DNA from: Nitrosopumilaceae archaeon
GTDB lineage: Archaea; Thermoproteota; Nitrososphaeria; Nitrososphaerales; Nitrosopumilaceae
NCBI GenBank assembly: GCA_007571225.1
Contig: RKRU01000003.1
Location: forward strand, 1 to 5,059
DNA: 5,059 nt
Direction: 5' to 3'
Shown: positions 1 through 4,960 of the stretch, one piece after another
Position numbering within the stretch: the stretch's first letter is position 1
How the letters are laid out: each line of letters begins with the position of its first letter
Program-made: the position numbers and the translations under genes
The notes under the pieces: generated by a model
Seen by the model: only the letters and a program-made list of their open reading frames with translations
Database searches by the model: none
What the model was told of the DNA's origin: nothing

Positions 1-339
1 CTTCAAGCTGATCTCCGGCCTATCTTCCTGCCTGCCCTGCAGCCTGTTGCCATTTGGCAGGACCCGCCTTTCAATATGGTTGGGGGATGGCTGCTGCCCA
101 TCTGTATGTACACCAGATTTGACTGCACTCTGCCCGTCCACCTTTATGATTTTGTCGTATATATCAGAGCACAAGCTCCGGCCTGCGTAAACCAGCCACA
201 CAGAACCGCTTGGGTCACTCATGCCCGAATGACTAATCATATGCGCAAATTCAGTAGGCTGTTTACGCCGGACATGAGCGGTTACGGCCACCGCCCATAG
301 GGATTCTGACCGGCCGCCTATGATCTCTCTGCAAGCCAC
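1..339 (-). CDS. Family A protein of unknown function, partial (runs off left edge)
   Basis: An uninterrupted minus-strand frame runs from a possible GTG at 337-339 to the window edge, about 113 codons, and is incomplete at its C-terminal end. I do not recognise the product. Readable landmarks in order are LWAVAVTAHVRRKQ, a short ISHSG motif, SVWLVYAG, then IYDKIIKVDG and a polar Gln/Arg-rich stretch. The same W/Y-x-A-V-A-V-T...RKQ...ISHSG[VM] signature recurs in three degraded fragments at 2640-2786, 3126-3174 and 4850-4991. Against the 2640 copy, several differences are silent third-position changes (Ala, Thr, Gln, Ile, Ser, Gly codons), which supports this frame over the antisense one. The start is uncertain: the GTG would overlap phaC by 22 nt, while ATGs at 238-240 and 220-222 would cut off the conserved part. 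It may be co-transcribed with phaC, or may itself be a remnant joined to the operon end. Confidence 0.5.
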   Translation of the reverse strand, partial: MACREIIGGRSESLWAVAVTAHVRRKQPTEFAHMISHSGMSDPSGSVWLVYAGRSLCSDIYDKIIKVDGQSAVKSGVHTDGQQPSPNHIERRVLPNGNRLQGRQEDRPEISLK

Positions 340-1382
340 CTGCCAAGCTCTGGCAGTACACGTTTCTGCGACAGCGAGCTTGCGATCATCCCTACGTGTC
401 CTGTGGGATACATCCTCATCATCTTGTCCTCTGAGCCTATGGCGTAATGCAATGGCATGCTGCATTCAGGGGATACTAGGTGGTCGCCTATTGCAATCTG
501 GACTAACATGGGCATCGTAATCCTTTTGAGATCGACGTGGCTTCCGCCCACATACATCTTATTTTGAATCAATAGGTTGTCGTGGTAGATGTCCTTGATC
601 CACTGCCTGAAGAGCTCGCCCGGTATTGGAGGGGTGTCACCCAGCCACTTTTCAACCCGCAAAAAGTTGTCGACGAATTTCTTGTTGTTTATGTTCTTGA
701 AAAAGTTGACGTATTTTTCTGCACCCTGCTCAAACGGCTTTAATACTGAAAAGCAATAGTACATGAACTCCGGCGGCATGTTGCCTATGGTCTCGACCAT
801 CTTATCCACATCCATGTGCTTGGCAAGATTACTGATTACCGTGGTGTCCTTCCAACCATCTATTACGGGCGCCGTTGCTATGTGATTTCTTACCTTCTCT
901 GGATGCAACGCCGCATACGTGGTAGTTATGGTGCCCCCAGTACAATAGCCCTGCAGCGATATCTTCTCTACTGACGACTCGTTCATTATGTGCTCTACGT
1001 ACGAGTCGAGGTAGCCGTTTACATAGTCGTCAAAGTCAAGGTACTTATCCATGCTAGTGGGCGTGCCCCAGTCAAGCATGTATACATCGAATCCCTGCAT
1101 GAGTAGGTTCTTCACCCAGCTCTTCTCAGGGTGTATGTCAAGTATGTGGAACCTGTTTATTACAGCATAAGCTATCAGTAGCGGGGTTCTGTGCTGTTTT
1201 TCCGTCATGGGCTGATAACGCAGCAGCCTAGTCTTGTCCATCTCTTTTACCACATCGTGCTTTGTCACGTTCAACACTATCTCGTCTGGGGTGGATGCTA
1301 TCTTTGGCGCATCAACTACGTTCCTACCAAACTTGAGCATCTCCTCTATGAGTTTGGGATCTATGTGTGATTCTGGAACCAT
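318..1382 (-). CDS. phaC: Class III polyhydroxyalkanoate synthase, catalytic subunit PhaC
   Basis: PhaC polymerises hydroxyacyl-CoA (typically 3-hydroxybutyryl-CoA) into PHA on the surface of storage granules, releasing CoA, and in class III enzymes it works as a complex with PhaE. The 354-residue length fits class III PhaC (about 355) and not the roughly 560-590 residues of class I/II. It is an alpha/beta-hydrolase fold protein. The lipase-like box GYCTGG carries the nucleophile Cys147 in place of Ser, Asp300 lies in IAIGDHLVSP, and His329 lies in GHVGM. These nearly coincide in number with the Cys149/Asp302/His331 triad of the Allochromatium enzyme. The conserved DVYMLDWGTP segment is at 99-108. 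The ATG at 1380-1382 is preceded by a good Shine-Dalgarno sequence 9 nt away. The frame is intact with a natural C-terminus. phaE lies 12 nt upstream, so the two are translated from one mRNA. Substrate range cannot be read from the sequence. Confidence 0.96.
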   Translation of the reverse strand: MVPESHIDPKLIEEMLKFGRNVVDAPKIASTPDEIVLNVTKHDVVKEMDKTRLLRYQPMTEKQHRTPLLIAYAVINRFHILDIHPEKSWVKNLLMQGFDVYMLDWGTPTSMDKYLDFDDYVNGYLDSYVEHIMNESSVEKISLQGYCTGGTITTTYAALHPEKVRNHIATAPVIDGWKDTTVISNLAKHMDVDKMVETIGNMPPEFMYYCFSVLKPFEQGAEKYVNFFKNINNKKFVDNFLRVEKWLGDTPPIPGELFRQWIKDIYHDNLLIQNKMYVGGSHVDLKRITMPMLVQIAIGDHLVSPECSMPLHYAIGSEDKMMRMYPTGHVGMIASSLSQKRVLPELGRWLAERS

Positions 1383-1388
1383 GCGTCA

Positions 1389-1396
1389 TCACTCCT
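1389..1396 (-). promoter_or_regulatory. Ribosome binding site of phaC
   Basis: On the minus strand AGGAGTGA precedes the phaC ATG with a 9-nt gap counted from its GGAG core, and overlaps the TAG stop of phaE (1395-1397). This matches the archaeal 16S tail (anti-SD CCUCC) and fixes the phaC start. It contrasts with phaE, which has no such site, as expected for a leaderless first gene followed by an SD-led internal gene. Confidence 0.8.
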
Positions 1397-2546
1397 AGTC
1401 TGCATCAGAATCATTCGAGGCCGGCCTGCCTAGACTTTTGGTTCCGGCCACCATTTTTTTGGTGTCTGGCCCTGTCCCAGTAGCCGTGCCATCCACCACC
1501 TGTCTTGTGGCAGATTTCTGCGTCCGTTTCCTTTGTCTGCCCGGTTCTGCCGCAGACTCGGCCCCCGAGACGCGCGCCGTACTGGACTTGCGTCGCCGCC
1601 CCTTCTTGGTCTGCCGCGGCACTGATTTTTGCTTTTGTGCGAGAGCGTCATGTTCCTGTATCTTTTCTTGCAATGTAGAATTCTGCGGTGGTTTTGAATT
1701 GTGTGTGGTGGGAATCTGTCCTGCGGTGGTTGTATCGTCGTCGTCGTTATTGTTGCTGCTGTTGTTGTTATCGCCTGCATCAGTGGATCCGGCAGATGTG
1801 GCCTTTATTTTCAGCATCCCATCCGCACCCACATCCCGGTCTGATGTCTCCTGTCCTGCATCTAGCGATGGTGATGGCGGTGCTACGTTCGGGGGCTGCT
1901 TGTTGTCTAGCACCTGACTGTTGCCTGCCTGCCCCTCTATATCTGTCGCGTCCTCCTGCACGCCTTGCACCATATTCTCCTGCATCATGCTCTTTTGGAC
2001 CTTCATCTCCAACTTCCTCAATCCCTTCTTGAGTGCGTGGATCTCCCTGTACACCTCATCTATCTCCTCCTTGCTTGGAAGGTTTGCCGACTGTAAGATG
2101 ATGTTGACCATGTTGTTCCAGTGCTTGACCAGTTCTAGTTCCTTTGAGACGAGCTTGCCGTAATTGTTGCCAAACTTTGGCGAGTCGAACAGCTCGGTAA
2201 AGTCGTTATCGAATATGTCTATCCATATCCTCTTGAATGCCTCTAGGTGCTCCACATCCTGTGGGATGCTGGGCACCTTGATGTTCACCTTCTCCTGCGC
2301 CGTATTCCAAGTGTCTGCAAGCTGCGCATAGTACTCTGCAAGATGCTTGTTGAAGACCATCAAATCTTCATTCAAATTTATCATCTCAGTTGCAACCTTT
2401 TTGGAGTTTGCCGCAAACGCCCTCATGGGACCTATAGATGTCAGAGACTGTGGCTTACTTGACATTAGGTGTATGATGTCCGTCCAGAACAGCGACAGGT
2501 GCTTGTAATAGTCTGCTACGTTCTCTGTTTTTGGATCCAATTCCAT
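1395..2546 (-). CDS. phaE: Class III PHA synthase subunit PhaE with a long disordered basic tail
   Basis: PhaE is the non-catalytic partner of PhaC and is needed for full synthase activity at the granule. The 383-residue product has a predicted helical N-terminal half (about 1-155), beginning DYYKHLSLFWTDIIHLM. The PhaE hallmark follows: a Pro-Ser-x-x-E-I-D motif at about 157-163, leading into a coiled coil (VYREIHALKKGLRKLEMKV, about 165-183). In the PhaE proteins I know, this motif lies near the C-terminus. Here about 190 residues follow: polar and acidic at 190-300, with Asn/Asp runs at 259-271, then Lys/Arg-rich with KKGRRRK at 314-320 and RQRKR at 337-341, and an acidic end. The tail looks disordered. 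Its base composition resembles the rest of the operon and its frame is unbroken, so it is probably translated. The ATG at 2544-2546 has no SD but sits about 24 nt from a TATA box, supporting a leaderless start. Identity is firm; tail function is unknown. Confidence 0.9.
   Translation of the reverse strand: MELDPKTENVADYYKHLSLFWTDIIHLMSSKPQSLTSIGPMRAFAANSKKVATEMINLNEDLMVFNKHLAEYYAQLADTWNTAQEKVNIKVPSIPQDVEHLEAFKRIWIDIFDNDFTELFDSPKFGNNYGKLVSKELELVKHWNNMVNIILQSANLPSKEEIDEVYREIHALKKGLRKLEMKVQKSMMQENMVQGVQEDATDIEGQAGNSQVLDNKQPPNVAPPSPSLDAGQETSDRDVGADGMLKIKATSAGSTDAGDNNNSSNNNDDDDTTTAGQIPTTHNSKPPQNSTLQEKIQEHDALAQKQKSVPRQTKKGRRRKSSTARVSGAESAAEPGRQRKRTQKSATRQVVDGTATGTGPDTKKMVAGTKSLGRPASNDSDAD
1733..1772 (-). 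repeat. Trinucleotide-repeat tract encoding Asn/Asp runs in PhaE
   Basis: A GTC/GTT/GCT-type triplet array on the plus strand reads on the coding strand as AAC, AGC and GAC codons, giving the NNNSSNNNDDDD stretch of PhaE (about 260-271). Because its unit is three bases, slippage would change tail length without breaking the frame. Confidence 0.75.
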
Positions 2547-2561
2547 GAGAGGTTATCAAGC

Positions 2562-2574
2562 GATTATAATAAAT
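2562..2574 (-). promoter_or_regulatory. Archaeal TATA box of the phaE-phaC operon
   Basis: On the minus strand ATTTATTATAATC is centred about 22-26 nt before the phaE ATG. Archaeal TATA boxes lie about 26 nt before the transcription start, so the start should fall at or next to the ATG, giving a leaderless phaE mRNA. No SD lies between. The BRE is not clear. Confidence 0.65.
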
Positions 2575-2639
2575 AGTTGTAGATTTTGGCGGCGTACAGT
2601 TTTGCCGATCATACCAGGTACGCAAAACAATGACTGTAA

Positions 2640-2786
2640 AAAGAGACTATTGACCGGTTCTCTCCAAAATACGTAAACTGGTATACGGCTATTGCCGTAA
2701 CTGTTTACGTCCAGCGTAAACAATTTGCTAAATTTGTGCCTAGAATCAGTCATTCAGGTGTGGGAAACATGAACAATTACCTACTG
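2640..2786 (+). pseudogene. Family A gene fragment (copy 2)
   Basis: The plus frame is open from after a TAA at 2637-2639 and reads NWYTAIAVTVYVQRKQFAKF, then VPRISHSGVGNMNNYLLL. This matches the partial gene at the left edge (LWAVAVTAHVRRKQPTEF, then MISHSGMSDPSG). Shared amino acids with several silent codon changes show descent from a coding sequence. The start seems lost: an ATG at about 2629-2631 is out of frame and leads quickly to a stop. The right end abuts the transposase remnant near 2779-2786, after which the frame reaches a TGA at 2802-2804. The whole is far shorter than the left-edge copy, so it is called a remnant. It lies upstream of, and divergent from, phaE. Confidence 0.6.
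2671..2721. other. Two alternative, mutually exclusive hairpins
   Basis: ACGTAAAC (2671-2678) can pair with GTTTACGT (2703-2710), enclosing a second stem TACGGC/GCCGTA (2684-2689 with 2694-2699, loop TATT). GTTTACG (2703-2709) can instead pair with CGTAAAC (2715-2721) across a 5-nt loop. All arms are perfect. The segment is part of the copy 2 coding remnant, and the sister copy at the left edge does not preserve the arms, so a conserved RNA function is doubtful. It lies about 100 nt behind the phaE promoter. Confidence 0.45.
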
Positions 2787-3054
2787 CTCAATTTTGGTAG
2801 CTGATCTTGCTGCACTCCATTACGGTTCCCGTCCTGACGCTAAATCTTCGGTGGTAGCCACGACAATAGTACGGCATTGTTTGGGTTACGCTGGTCTCAG
2901 TCGTACGCCTGCAGCCGTGCCTATAGGACATTTACGTCCATACTCCCAAATGTTGGCTTCAAACCATGCCATTGATGTCTCCTCGTCGGGAAACATCTCG
3001 ATTAGCTTCTTCAGGGGGGAGTACCTTCTTATCGCTTTTGTCTAAAGCACGCAT
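2779..3054 (-). pseudogene. IS1595-family transposase remnant (N-terminal part)
   Basis: Read on the minus strand through frameshifts, this gives LKKLIEMFPDEETSMAWFEA, NIWEYGRKCPI, then YYCRGYHRRFSVRTGTVMEC and SKISYQN-stop-AVG. This is the N-terminal zinc-ribbon and following segment of IS1595-type DDE transposases (typical pattern: FPDEE...WFE..W..G..CP.CG...Y.CR.C.RRFSVRTGT...S....NW). Damage is heavy: a frameshift between the ATG at 3052-3054 and the conserved part, a missing second Cys codon in CPxCG, a TAA about 13 codons later, another frameshift, Cys to Tyr in CRGC, and the conserved Trp turned into TGA at 2788-2790. The catalytic DDE domain and both IS ends are absent. An intact relative would be roughly 300 aa. 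The remnant sits between family A copies 2 and 3. Confidence 0.8.
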
Positions 3055-3076
3055 ATTATAGTTCCAATTGCACTAT

Positions 3077-3086
3077 TATTTAAATT
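3077..3086 (-). promoter_or_regulatory. Relict TATA box of the IS1595 transposase
   Basis: AATTTAAATA on the minus strand is centred about 27 nt from the ATG at 3052-3054, the classical spacing for a leaderless archaeal start. It supports that ATG as the original transposase start although the gene behind it is broken. Confidence 0.5.
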
Positions 3087-3125
3087 GACTGATCATATTT
3101 TCCCGCGCCAATCGTTCATTGGCAA

Positions 3126-3174
3126 GTAACTGTTTGAATCAGTCATTCAGGTGTGGAAGATGTAAAGGGTTACA
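3126..3174 (+). pseudogene. Family A gene fragment (copy 3) with internal deletion
   Basis: GTAACTGTTT (3126-3135) is followed at once by a 21-nt block (3136-3156) that matches 2744-2764 of copy 2 almost exactly. In copy 2 the same two blocks are separated by about 37 nt, so copy 3 looks like copy 2 with an internal deletion. The frame after the joint reads ISHSGVEDVKGYT, which fits the family pattern ISHSG[VM]x[DN]. It ends where the mobile unit begins: the target duplication GTTACA is its last six bases. Confidence 0.6.
3169..3174 (+). repeat. Left target-site duplication GTTACA
   Basis: GTTACA lies directly before the first base of the left inverted repeat, and the identical hexamer lies directly after the right inverted repeat (4828-4833). 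A 6-bp direct repeat exactly at both ends is expected of a transposition product. Confidence 0.75.
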
Positions 3175-3208
3175 CTGACAGGCATGTGTGAATTTATGTA
3201 TGTAATTC
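3175..3208 (+). repeat. Left terminal inverted repeat
   Basis: It begins CTGACAGGCATGTGTGA and ends GTAATTC. It matches the reverse complement of 4793-4827 at 31 columns, with three substitutions and one missing G. The repeats point inward and the match stops on both inner sides after AATTC. Confidence 0.85.
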
Positions 3209-3229
3209 CTAACTTCTTGTACAGATTTG

Positions 3230-3237
3230 TTTATAAA
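3230..3237 (+). promoter_or_regulatory. TATA box of the 265-aa secreted protein gene
   Basis: TTTATAAA is centred about 27 nt before the TTG at 3261, so transcription should start at or next to that codon. This is the main reason for choosing the TTG as a leaderless start. It lies inside the mobile unit, so the cargo carries its own promoter. Confidence 0.65.
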
Positions 3238-3260
3238 CATGATTTTCCTATAATGACATA

Positions 3261-4058
3261 TTGTCTAGTAAATTCAACGCAATCAAAATTATCTTGTTTG
3301 TCTCTTTGCTTACAGCTGTGATTTTGCCAATGACTGGCATGACACCACATCTTATATTTGCAAAGGAAGCAGGACAACAAATAACAGAATATGGGCTCAC
3401 AAACGAAACACCCGAAGTAAAGAGATTGATCGAAAAAGCTACAAATCTAAAAACAATGCAGGACTTGGCATTAAATAGGGAAACGGCGGATAAGATACAA
3501 ACAGATATTGCCAATATAGAATTTAAACTTGAAAATATGGGTATCCCAACATGGGAAAAATATCAAAATGATCCAGAATATTGGTTAAACATTGCAAATC
3601 AAGTAATGGATGAACAATATGGAATCAAAGAATATCATGTTTCGAAAAATGGAACACTTGTAGAATCTTTGCAACCAGAATGTGGTGACTGTAGATCTTT
3701 ATCCTTTAGAGTAGGTTGGGAGTATCAATGTGGCTGGTTCCGTTGTAGTTATGTTGCTCCTACATACCTTGTACTCTACCAAGGGCAAGGACATTCCCAA
3801 TCGATCTGGTATGGTTCAGGACATGATGAATTATTTCCATTCCACTTTGTTAGATCCTCGCATCACAGTACCAGTGCAGAATATACTTGGGAGTATGATG
3901 CGCTGAATAATGGAGTGTCTTATGATGATGATGCAGATATAGAACAAAGATACTTTTGGTTGGCAAATTGGGATTTACGGAAAAATTATGCCAACTTGAT
4001 AAATCCATTTGATAATACAGAACTTAAAACAGATTTTGATGTAGAGCAACTCGGATAA
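3261..4058 (+). CDS. Secreted protein of unknown function, 265 aa, TTG start
   Basis: I do not recognise the family. The N-terminus is a clear signal peptide: Lys-containing start, hydrophobic core IILFVSLLTAVILP (10-23) and a plausible cleavage after Ala34 (LIFA/KEAG), so the protein is probably exported. Residues 35-120 look helical and charged. Residues 140-210 hold four cysteines as C-x2-C (141, 144) and C-x4-C (157, 162), with many aromatics and a GQGHS...GSGH stretch, suggesting a disulfide-bonded or metal-binding beta domain. The C-terminus is acidic and aromatic. The ATGs at 3239 and 3253 are in other frames, and the next in-frame ATG would remove most of the signal peptide, so the TTG placed by the TATA box is preferred. 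Codon use is AT-rich, unlike phaC. The 134-aa gene follows after 19 nt. Confidence 0.8.
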   Translation: MSSKFNAIKIILFVSLLTAVILPMTGMTPHLIFAKEAGQQITEYGLTNETPEVKRLIEKATNLKTMQDLALNRETADKIQTDIANIEFKLENMGIPTWEKYQNDPEYWLNIANQVMDEQYGIKEYHVSKNGTLVESLQPECGDCRSLSFRVGWEYQCGWFRCSYVAPTYLVLYQGQGHSQSIWYGSGHDELFPFHFVRSSHHSTSAEYTWEYDALNNGVSYDDDADIEQRYFWLANWDLRKNYANLINPFDNTELKTDFDVEQLG

Positions 4059-4077
4059 ACACTGTTTTTGTTTTATT

Positions 4078-4482
4078 ATGAGTGACATAGACGATATTGA
4101 AATCCGTAAAAAACGAACGGATTCCAAGAGAATAGATACTTGGGACATGGAAAAACAGACAGATATTACATCGTATGACGTAGATAATATCCAACATAAA
4201 GATGGTATACGAGTCTTGCGAGGAATTAAAATGAAGTTAGTTGAAGAAACTTCAGACACAAATCCCGATGAGAAACAACTAAAAGTATTTTATAGAATTA
4301 CTGGATTTGACCCTTTAACTATTGAAGAATACGGTGACGATCCGGTATCACAAGCAACCAAACTTATTGTTAAATTAATAAAAGAATCTAGAAATTTGTC
4401 CAGATGTGACGCACGAGGGAAATTGTCTAGGGCCCGCTGGGAGAGGTTCTACAAAGAAACCTGTTCAAAATATGATATATGA
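4078..4482 (+). CDS. Charged cytosolic protein of unknown function, 134 aa
   Basis: I do not recognise the family. There is no signal peptide or membrane segment. The first 30 residues are densely charged (DIDDIEIRKKRTDSKR), a central part reads LKVFYRITGFDPLTIEEYGD, and a helical basic end runs from about 92 (ATKLIVKLIKESRNLSRC) to the last residue. The size and basic helix would suit a small nucleic-acid-binding or regulatory protein, but no motif proves it. It begins 19 nt after the secreted-protein gene. There is neither an SD nor a TATA box at leaderless distance, so it is probably co-transcribed with that gene. Its composition is AT-rich, like the rest of the mobile unit. The stop codon lies in a 7-bp tandem repeat, so the C-terminus may have been altered by repeat growth. 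Confidence 0.7.
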   Translation: MSDIDDIEIRKKRTDSKRIDTWDMEKQTDITSYDVDNIQHKDGIRVLRGIKMKLVEETSDTNPDEKQLKVFYRITGFDPLTIEEYGDDPVSQATKLIVKLIKESRNLSRCDARGKLSRARWERFYKETCSKYDI

Positions 4483-4494
4483 TATATGATATAT
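4470..4494 (+). repeat. 7-bp tandem repeat (ATATGAT), about 3.6 copies
   Basis: Three exact ATATGAT units plus ATAT run across the stop codon of the 134-aa gene (TGA at 4480-4482) and its 3' side. Gain or loss of one unit shifts the frame by one base but soon meets another TGA, so only the last few residues would change. Confidence 0.9.
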
Positions 4495-4498
4495 TTTT
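4494..4498 (+). terminator. Possible oligo-T terminator of the cargo genes
   Basis: A T5 run followed by GTATATATG lies 11 nt after the stop of the 134-aa gene. Archaeal RNA polymerase often terminates on such T tracts without a hairpin. The tract is short, so this is tentative. Confidence 0.3.
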
Positions 4499-4524
4499 GT
4501 ATATATGATTATAATTATGCTGCT

Positions 4525-4809
4525 TAGGCTAGGTTGGTATAGGCTACTGCCATTAGCTGCTGAATGTCCTGCAACAATAAAGCCGTATTCAAGCCAGTTC
4601 TTTTGGACAGGCAAGCCAAGACTAAAACTAGAATCATGGTTTGCTACCTTTATCCCTCCTATTATTGGATCACAATCATGATACTGCCTGCTGCAGGCCT
4701 CGTCCTCAAAGGTTCGGTGCTCTATTGAGAATGATATGTGTTCGGAGCATGTAGAGATTATCTCTTTTAAGTCTGCATCATACTGGTCGTGGGAATTATA
4801 TACGTAAAG
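4525..4809 (-). pseudogene. Chymotrypsin-like (S1) serine protease fragment, N-terminal half
   Basis: The minus frame is open for about 95 codons after a TGA (4810-4812) that lies in the right inverted repeat. It contains no ATG, GTG or TTG at a sensible start, so it cannot be a whole gene. It reads YDADLKEIISTCSEHISFSI, ACSRQYHDCDPIIGGIKV, FSLGLPVQKNW and YGFIVAGHSAANGSSLYQP. The CDP-x-x-GGI...GF-x-x-AGH pattern is that of streptogrisin/chymotrypsin-like secreted proteases, with the catalytic His in AGHS (codon at 4564-4566). The catalytic Asp and the GDSGG serine region are absent: sequence similarity stops near 4525, just before the ATATGAT repeat. The signal peptide is also missing. It runs opposite to the two cargo genes and is inactive debris of a larger cargo or host gene. 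Confidence 0.65.
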
Positions 4810-4827
4810 TCACACCATGCCTGTCAG
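4793..4827 (-). repeat. Right terminal inverted repeat
   Basis: This is the inverted partner of 3175-3208. Its inner part contains TATATAATTC on the minus strand, a possible inward TATA box towards the protease remnant. The outer end, CTGTCAG on the plus strand, stops exactly at the GTTACA duplication. Confidence 0.85.
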
Positions 4828-4833
4828 GTTACA
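4828..4833 (+). repeat. Right target-site duplication GTTACA
   Basis: GTTACA follows the last base of the right inverted repeat and equals 3169-3174. It is followed by GGTTACC and a C9 run. Confidence 0.75.
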
Positions 4834-4960
4834 GGTTACCCCCCCCCACGTACCGTTTAGGTTAGGCGTGAATATTCTGCGGAATTTGTGTCAAGATCAA
4901 TCATTCAGGCGTGAGGGACTTAGACAGTTCTGGGGTGCTTATAAAGGGGGGGTAACCTGT
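4831..4960. repeat. 15-nt perfect inverted repeat around family A copy 4
   Basis: ACAGGTTACCCCCCC (4831-4845) is the exact reverse complement of GGGGGGGTAACCTGT (4946-4960), with 100 nt between the arms. The left arm continues to C9 (4839-4847), while the right arm has G7. No direct repeat is seen outside the arms. The left arm overlaps the right GTTACA duplication by three bases, so it belongs to the flank of the mobile unit. Confidence 0.7.

Larger units (their letters stand above)
3175..4827. mobile_element. Transposon-like unit of 1653 bp without a recognisable transposase
   Basis: The segment is bounded by imperfect terminal inverted repeats (3175-3208 and 4793-4827: 31 identical columns, three substitutions, one single-base gap), each flanked outside by GTTACA. 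The interior is clearly more AT-rich than the phaE-phaC side. It encodes two forward proteins (265 aa secreted, 134 aa charged) and a reversed protease fragment. None has a DDE, tyrosine or serine recombinase, HUH or Cas1 signature that I can see, so the unit would have to move with a transposase supplied elsewhere. I cannot assign it to an IS family from its ends (CTGACAGGCATG...) and 6-bp duplication. It may be an internally rearranged derivative that traded its transposase for cargo. Confidence 0.72.

Noticed and set aside
229..300. Antisense peptide MTNHMRKFSRLFTPDMSGYG, similar to MTDSRHKFSKLFTLDVNSYG on the minus strand at 2751-2753 and downstream
   Set aside because: At first this looks like a conserved small protein, and copy 4 gives a similar reading. 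The sense frames are longer, and their differences fall more often in silent third positions, so the antisense similarity is a shadow of family A.
1438..1917. Plus-strand open frame of 159 codons and minus-strand frame at 1430-1780
   Set aside because: Both lie in the low-complexity tail of phaE. The first is Leu/Cys/Ser-rich because it is antisense to triplet repeats; the second is a shifted frame of the same gene. Neither has a promoter or RBS.
2794..3045. Plus-strand open frame of about 83 codons
   Set aside because: It is antisense to the IS1595 transposase relic, whose peptide is recognisable on the minus strand.
2640..3174. Family A copies 2 and 3 as direct ends of a composite element around the IS1595 relic
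   Set aside because: They are unequal gene fragments in the same orientation with no target duplication, and copy 3 has an internal deletion. Coincidental clustering or recombination explains them better.
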